Assembly (NCBI GenBank): GCA_016707605.1 | Contig: JADJHJ010000011.1 | Location: 210,103 to 274,102, forward strand | Length of the DNA: 64,000 nucleotides | Source: Candidatus Promineofilum glycogenicum | Lineage (GTDB): Bacteria > Chloroflexota > Anaerolineae > Promineifilales > Promineifilaceae | Direction: 5' to 3' | Shown here: piece by piece, positions 58,363-64,000 of the stretch | How the letters are laid out: the number at the start of each line of letters is the position of its first letter | How positions within the stretch are numbered: the first letter of the stretch is position 1 | Notes under the pieces: generated by a model | Database searches by the model: none | What the model saw: the letters and a program-made list of their open reading frames with translations, nothing else | What the model was told of the DNA's origin: nothing | Made by a program: the position numbers and the translations under genes

Positions 58363-58627
58363 TGATCCCGACGACTACCCGACAATCACGCAGGCGGAGC
58401 TCGACCGGGCGACCCTCCGCGTCGGCCTGAGAGCCACACCGCGCAAGCAGCGGGTGACAATCATGCTCGACACCGGCCTGATCGCCTGGTTTAAGGCGCA
58501 GGCCGGCGAGCGCGGCTACCAGACGCTCATCAACGACATGCTGCGCCGGGCCGTGGAGGCCGAGGACCTGGAGGAGCGCCTGCGTCGCATTGTGCGCGAA
58601 GAGGTGCGGGCGGCGCAAGGGGGGTAG
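58331..58627 (+). CDS. brnA: BrnA-family antitoxin
   Basis: 98 residues, with QRVTIMLDTGLIAWFKAQAG, RGYQTLINDMLRRAVEAEDL, a ribbon-helix-helix DNA-binding region, and an extended N-terminal part that would cover the toxin. The order toxin-antitoxin is the usual brnTA order. It probably binds the inverted repeat at 58066-58083. Its C-terminal RRIVREEVRAAQGG is charged and may be unstructured. Confidence 0.87.
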   Translation: MNNSYSSPTFDDPDDYPTITQAELDRATLRVGLRATPRKQRVTIMLDTGLIAWFKAQAGERGYQTLINDMLRRAVEAEDLEERLRRIVREEVRAAQGG

Positions 58628-58911
58628 TTGGTTATAATTCCCCCACGCCATGACCCAAACACCCGACCCCGACACCTTCATCACCCGCTGGGCCGCCTCC
58701 GGCGCGGCCGAGCGGGCCAACTACCAGCTTTTCCTGAGCGAACTGTGCGACCTGCTGGGCGTGGAACGGCCGCGCCCGGCCACAGCCGACCCGGCCGCCA
58801 ACGCCTACGTCTTCGAGAAGCCCGTGCCCTTGGCCCACGGCACAACCGGCTTCATCGACCTCTACCGGCGTGGCTGCTTTGTGCTGGAGGCGAAGCAGGG
58901 GTCCGCGCCCC

Positions 58912-59104
58912 CTCACCCTTTGGGAGAGGGTGGGGGAGAGGGTCTTAGCTCGCCGGACCCGCAGACCCTCTCCCTAACCCTCTCCCACGGGGCGAGGGAA
59001 CCAGCGCCCCCTCGCCCTTTGGGAGAGGGTGGGGGAGAGGGTCTTAGCTCGCCGGACCCGCAGACCCTCTCCCTAACCCTCTCCCAGGGGGCGAGGGAAC
59101 CAGC
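58912..59104. repeat. Repeat family D inside the methyltransferase gene
   Basis: Two tandem units (PHPLGEGGGEGLSSPDPQTL-type when translated) keep the frame between EAKQGSAP and RGRKKRG. Confidence 0.9.
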
Positions 59105-61865
59105 GCCGCGAGGCAGGAAGAAGCGCGGCACGGCCGTGCGGGGCACGGCCGGCTGGGATACGGCGCTGGAGCGGGCGCGGGCGCAGGCGCAGACCTATGC
59201 CCGCAGCCTGCCGCCGGGGGAGATCGCCGGCGGACGGCCGCCCTTCCTGATTGTCGTCGACGTGGGCAACACCATCGACCTCTACAGCGAGTTCACCCGC
59301 AGCGGCGGCAACTACGTCCCCTTCCCCGACCCCCACCACTTCCGCCTGCGGCTCGATGACCTGCGCGACGAGGCCAGCCGCGACCTGCTGCGCGCCGTGT
59401 GGGACACGCCGCTGTCGCTCGACCCGGCCCGCCGCAGCGCCCGCGTCACGCGGGCCATCGCCGAACGGCTGGCCGAGCTGGCCAAGACGCTGGAGCAGGC
59501 CCACGACGCCGACACCGTGGCCCACTTCCTCATGCGCTGCCTGTTCACCATGTTCGCCGAGGACGTGGGGCTGCTGCCGGAGGGGGCGTTCACCCAACTG
59601 CTGGCCGATCTGCGGCCGGACCCGGTCGGCTTCAAGCCGCTGGTGGAGCACCTGTGGCACTCGATGAACACCGGCGGCTTCTCCGTGGCCCTGCGCCGCC
59701 CCATCCTGCGCTTCAACGGCGGCCTCTTCGCCGACCCCACCGCCCTGCCGCTGGACGGCGAGCAGATCGCCCTGCTGATCGACGCGGCGCGGGCCGACTG
59801 GCGCGACGTGGAGCCGGCCATCTTCGGCACGCTGCTGGAGCGGGCGCTGGACCCGCGCGAGCGCCACAAGCTGGGGGCGCACTACACGCCGCGAGCCTAC
59901 GTCGAGCGGCTGGTGGAGCCAACGGTCATCGCTCCGCTGCGGGCGGAGTGGGCCGGCGTGCAGGCGGCGGCGCTGCGCCACCACCAGCGCGGCGACGACG
60001 GCGCGGCCCTGGCCGAAGTGGAGGCGTTCCTGCACCGGCTGGCCCACGTGACCGTGCTCGACCCGGCCTGCGGCAGCGGCAACTTCCTCTACGTGACGCT
60101 GGAGCAGATGAAGCGGCTGGAGGGGGAGGCGCTGAACCTGCTGCGCGACCTGGGCGGCGCGCCGCGGCTGGCGCTGGAGGGGTTCACCGTGACGCCGCAG
60201 CAGTTCCGGGGCATCGAGGTCAACCCGCGGGCGGCGGCCATCGCCGAACTGGTGCTGTGGATCGGCTACTTGCAGTGGCACCGGCGCACGCGCGGCGAAG
60301 TCATCCCGGCCGAGCCGATCATCCGCGACTTCCACAACATCGAGCGGCGCGACGCGGTGCTGGCCTGGGATCGGGTGGAGCCGCTGACCGGGGCCGGACG
60401 GCCGCCCGGTGACGCGCTGGGACGGCCGCACGACGAAGCGCCACCCGGCCACCGGCGAACTCGTGCCCGACGAGGCGGCCCAAACCCCGGTGTGGCGCTA
60501 CGTCAACCCGCGCCCGGCGGCCTGGCCGGCGGCCGACTTCGTGGTCGGCAACCCGCCGTTCATCGGCACGGCGCGGATGCGCGAGGCGCTAGGCGACGGC
60601 TACGCCGAGGCCATCCGCGCCGCCTACCCGGCCGTGCCCGCCTCGGCCGACTACGTGACCTACTGGTGGCACAAGGCCGCCGGGCTGGCGCGGGCCGGCG
60701 GGCTGCGGCGCTTCGGCTTCATCGCCACCAACAGCCTGCGCCAGACGTTCAACCGGCGCGTGCTGCAGACCCACCTCGGACGGCGAGCCGCCGCTGTCGC
60801 TGCTGTTCGCCATCCCCGACCACCCCTGGGTGGACACGGCCGACGGCGCGGCGGTGCGCATCTCCATGACCGCCGGCGCGGCGGGGGCGGCCGAGGGGCG
60901 GCTGCTGACCGTCGTTGGCGAGCGCGGCACGGACAGCGACACGCCGGAGATCGCCACCGTCGAGCGGGTGGGGCGGATTCAGGCGGATTTGACCATTGGG
61001 GCGGACACGACCGCGGCTGTTTCCCTGCGGGCCAATGCCGACCTGAGCAATCGCGGCGTTTCGCTGTTTGGGGCCGGTTTCATTGTCACCCCGGAAGAGG
61101 CCACGGCGCTCGGCTTGGGCCGCATCCCGGTCTGAGAACGCCACATTCGCCACTACCGCCACGGCCGCGATCTACGGCCACCGCGCGGCGTCATGGTCAT
61201 CGATCTCTTCGGCCTGACCGAAGAGGAAGCGCGCCCGCTTCCCAGAGGTCTACCAATGGGTGTACGGAGCGCGTCAAGCCAGAGCGCGATCAGAACAACC
61301 GATCGCGCCGACGAAACTGGTGGCTGTTCGGTGAGACGAACCCCAAACTGCGCGATCAACTGGCCGGCCTCTCCCGCTACATCGCCACCGTCGAAACGTC
61401 CAAGCACCGCTTCTTCGTCTTTCTGGACGAGAGCATCTTGCCGGATAACAAGCTGGTCAATATCGCTTTGGAAGATGCCTACTATCTGGGGGTTCTTTCC
61501 AGCATTGTCCACGTCACCTGGGCGCTGGCCGCCGGTTCGCATCTAGGCTGGAGGAACGACCCACGCTACAACAACGCCCGCTGCTTCGAGAAGTTCCCCT
61601 TCCCCGACGCCAGCGACACCCAACGCGCCGCCATCCGCGCCCTGGCCGAACAACTGGACGCCCACCGCAAACGGCAACAGGCGCTGCACCCGCGGCTGAC
61701 GCTGACCGACATGTACAATGTCCTGGCCAAGTTGCACGCCGGCGAGGCGCTGAGCGAGGCCGAGCGGCGGGTGCATGAGCAGGGGCTGGTGGCCATCCTG
61801 CGCCAACTGCACGACGAACTGGACGCGGCCGTGCTGGGGGCCTATGGCTGGGGGGATTTGATCAA

Positions 61866-61950
61866 GAAGGGTTTATCCGCAGATTTGGCAGATTCGGCGG
61901 ATTTAAGAAGTCCGAGCGAGCACTCTGAAATCTGCAATCTGCGGATCACT
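61866..61950. repeat. Repeat family E inside the methyltransferase gene
   Basis: ATCCGCAGATTTGGCAGATT is inverted as AATCTGCAATCTGCGGATCA. It is in frame within the helical C-terminal region. Confidence 0.87.
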
Positions 61951-62356
61951 CCTCTTTGGAAGGCGATCCTCGAACGGCTGGTGGCCCTGAATGCGGCGCG
62001 GGCGGCCGAGGAGGCGCGCGGCGTCGTGCGCTGGCTGCGGCCCGCCTACCAGATGCCCCGCGCCGGGCTGGCCCCACCGCAGCCGGTGCTGCCGGGCGCG
62101 GCGGCCGGGGACGCGCCGCCGCCGGCCGCCGCCGCCCCGCCCCCCTGGCCCGACGGGCTGGCGGCGCGGGCCGCGGCCGTGCGCGCCGCGCTGGGGGCGT
62201 TCGGCCGCCCGGCGAAGGCGGCCGAGGTCGCCGCCGCCTTCGCCGGGCGGGCCGACAAGAAGCGCGTCACGGCCGTGGCGGAGTTGCTGGCGACGTTGGT
62301 GGCGTTGGGGCAGGCGGGAATGGGGGAAGAGGGGGGGTATGTGGGGAATTAGCTCT

Positions 62357-62525
62357 GGAAACCGAGTTTCTTCTTAGAAACTCCGGTTTCTATAGATTCA
62401 AGGCGCCAACTGGATATTATTATCGTAGAAACCTAGAAACCGAGTTTCTAAGAAGAAACTCGGTTTCCAGAGTAAAGCACCACTAGATTTAGAAACCGAG
62501 TTTCTCGGAAGAAACTCGGTTTCTA
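62357..62525. repeat. Three RAYT-associated palindromes upstream of the transposase
   Basis: Copies at 62357-62392, 62434-62468 and 62491-62525 all have the core GAAACCGAGTTTC...GAAACTCGGTTTC. The last ends 14 bases before the transposase start codon. Confidence 0.92.
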
Positions 62526-62538
62526 AGAGGGGAGAGCC

Positions 62539-63104
62539 ATGCGCAAGGAGCCACTGGTGGCCGGCGCCACCTATCACGTCTACAACCGTGGGGTCAATTA
62601 CAATGACATCTTCTATACCCGCGCCAACTGGCTATTCTTCCTGAGCCGTCTGCGCACCTACTGCCCGGCTGAGATGGGGACGATTATCGCCTATTGCCTG
62701 ATGCCCAATCACTACCATTTGATCATCCAGGTGGCCGCGGCCAACTTTGGACTGGAGGCCATGCAACCGCTGATGGTGTCCTACACCAAAGCCATCAACA
62801 ACCAGGAAGGGCAGTCGGCGCGGTCTTCAGGGACCGTTCAAGCGCGGGGCGTGAAGAGCGACGGCGATCTCGTCCACCTGTCGCGCTACATTCACGCGAA
62901 CCCCGTCGCCGCCGGTTTCGTGGCCGCCCCGGAGGATTGGGAGTTTTCGAGTTACCGGGATTACGTCCGGGTTGCGCGCGCGGCACGCTGCCCCAGCCGG
63001 CCGCCGTCTTGCAGCACTTCCCCTCGCCCGCGGCCTACGCCGAATATGTCCGCGGCCCGGCGGATCCGCGCGCGGGGTTGTTGGCGTCGCTGCTGATGGA
63101 GTAG
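62539..63104 (+). pseudogene. RAYT (REP-associated tyrosine transposase), frameshifted
   Basis: A Y1/HUH single-strand transposase of the RAYT group, with ATYHVYNRGVNYNDIFYTRA, the HUH-type MPNHYHLIIQ (His58, His60) and, after a frame change, the catalytic Tyr in LVHLSRYIHANPVAAGFV. Two or three single-base losses in short homopolymers near 62815-62850 and one indel near 62985 break the frame. Restoring them gives the family text VGAVFQG, KARGVKSDG and ARGTLPQP to LLASLLME. The RBS GGAGAG precedes the ATG. Flanking palindromes are its likely substrate. Confidence 0.86.
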
Positions 63105-63109
63105 GTGTT

Positions 63110-63233
63110 AGAAACCGAGTTTCTTCTTAGAAACTCGGTTTCTGGAAATTTGAGCATCGCTCAAGTAAAGCTAGAAACCGAGTTTCAAACTCGGTTTGGG
63201 GTTCCAAGAAGAAACTCGGTTCCAGGCCATTCT
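63110..63233. repeat. RAYT-associated palindromes downstream of the transposase
   Basis: One intact copy at 63110-63143 (AGAAACCGAGTTTCTTCTTA, AACTCGGTTTCT) and one rearranged double copy at 63171-63233 lie after the transposase gene. Confidence 0.9.
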
Positions 63234-63250
63234 CCTGTACCATAAGCAGA

Positions 63251-64000
63251 ATGCAGGACGCCGAAGCCCCAAACCCACCCCACCTCCACCTCCGCCGACC
63301 TGCGCGCCCTGGCGCAGCGGCGCCGACGCCACGGTGGGGGTGACCGGCGTGGTCGAGGCGTCCACGTCGGCGTCGCCCCCACCGGCGGGCGGCGGCGGCA
63401 TCGCCCCTCTGACCTACCGCACCATCCGCACCGCCACGCGCTTCATCGGCGCGGGCGCTGGACGCGGGCCCTGGCCCCGCTGGAGGGGCTGCTCGGCCCG
63501 CGACAGGGCGAGTCACCGCGACCGCCCACGCCGCAACGCCGCGCCGCCCTGGCCGCGCCCAACGGCGTCATGGGCGACTATCTGGCCGACAGCGGCAGCC
63601 CCTTGGCCCTGCCCCTGACCTTCCACCACGACGGCGCGACCCTGACCGCCGACCATGCCACCCTGGCCGCCGCCCACGGCCTGTGCCTGGGCGACGCCTG
63701 CTGGGAGTGCGCCGGCGGCGGGCTGGGCGGGGCGCTGGCCCGCGAATTGGGCTACACGCCCGTGGCCGTCAGCTACAACAGCGGCCGCCACGTCTCCACA
63801 AACGGCCGCGAGCTGGCCCAAAGGCTGGAGATGCTGCTGGGCAACTGGCCGCGGCCGTTGAGGAATTGGTCATCTCGACCACAGCATGGGCGGGCTGGTG
63901 GCCCGCAGCGCCATCCACGCCGGCGCGGCGGCCAACCACGACTGGCGGCGCGGCTGCGGGCACTGGTGACGCTGGGCACGCCCCACCACGGCGCCGCTGG
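63251..64000 (+). pseudogene. PGAP1-like alpha/beta-hydrolase, frameshifted and cut by the window end
   Basis: Family text is spread over shifting frames: DLRALAQR, LTYRTIRTATRFIGAG, VMGDYLADSGSPLALPLTFH, LGDACWECAGGGLGGALARE, LGYTPVAVSYNSGRHVSTNG, then the nucleophile segment DHSMGGLVARSAIHA and LVTLGTPHHGA at the window edge. This matches bacterial PGAP1-like esterases with the GHSMGG-type serine. The C-terminus lies outside the window. Many frame changes within 700 bases suggest low sequence accuracy here as much as gene death. Confidence 0.68.

Larger units (their letters stand above)
58650..62352 (+). pseudogene. Restriction-methyltransferase-like gene (Type IIG/IIL style), frameshifted and carrying in-frame repeats
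   Basis: The product is about 1200 residues across four frame segments. The N-terminus has a nuclease-like TGFIDLYRRGCFVLEAKQ (Asp70, Glu80, Lys82), a helical region, then methyltransferase motif I DPACGSGNFLYV (about residue 471) and motif IV NPPFIG. A target-recognition-like region and a helical tail follow (ILRQLHDELDAAVLGAYGWG). Frames change near 60405, 60778 and several times in 61120-61300. Family D repeats add about 70 residues at about 84-153, and a family E repeat adds about 28 residues at 61866-61950. It may be a defence enzyme that is now broken or badly sequenced. Confidence 0.78.

Overview
The window is about 64 kb of GC-rich bacterial DNA. It most resembles a filamentous Chloroflexota (Anaerolineae/Promineifilum-like) chromosome. 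This placement is inference from gene content: KimA-like permeases, long secreted proteins ending in LPxI-type tails, DUF4397 and choice-of-anchor proteins, a TIR-FGE protein and many GNAT genes. The intergenic spaces are filled with palindromic repeats. No rRNA, tRNA, CRISPR array or phage module was recognised.

Layout. 1-17.3 kb, almost all minus strand: a carotenoid-desaturase-like flavoenzyme (cut by the window edge), DNA topoisomerase IB, DinB and ankyrin proteins, a glycine-rich RRM protein, three GNAT genes (one frameshifted, one carrying an in-frame repeat), a HEAT protein, a phosphoribosyltransferase, a propeller lipoprotein, two phosphatases, an S9 peptidase, an APH-like kinase, a nucleotidyltransferase and a MOSC protein. 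17.6-26 kb, plus strand: a TspO-like membrane protein behind a near-consensus promoter, then a probable potassium module (KdpD/KdpE-like pair, Usp-like protein, two tandem KimA-like transporters). 26-38.5 kb: a death-like/TIR/FGE protein, several secreted or surface proteins (DUF4397, NHL propeller, InlB-repeat protein, 1000-residue beta-helix), a jacalin/HhH protein, a sulfurtransferase and a methyltransferase. 38.6-50.9 kb: a CheB-CheR-PAS-kinase fusion with an HTH-less response regulator, a TIGR03032 protein, a 5'-truncated surface-protein gene, a NarL-type two-component pair, and a DUF1573/PCYCGC/DUF1573 operon. 51-58 kb: a GH113-like glycosidase, DUF1801, isochorismatase and DUF6176 proteins, an ABC exporter with a frameshifted permease, and an AIM24-like protein. 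58-64 kb: a BrnT/BrnA toxin-antitoxin pair, a large restriction-methyltransferase-like gene, a RAYT transposase flanked by its own palindromes, and the start of a PGAP1-like hydrolase. The last three are broken by many small indels.

The most striking theme is the repeats. At least a dozen unrelated families share one design: short words arranged as long inverted arms. They fill most gaps between genes, supply stop codons and C-terminal tails, and in at least four genes sit in frame inside the coding sequence. A RAYT gene flanked by one of these families, which also occurs inside the glycosidase gene about 10 kb away, points to a REP/RAYT-type dispersal system.
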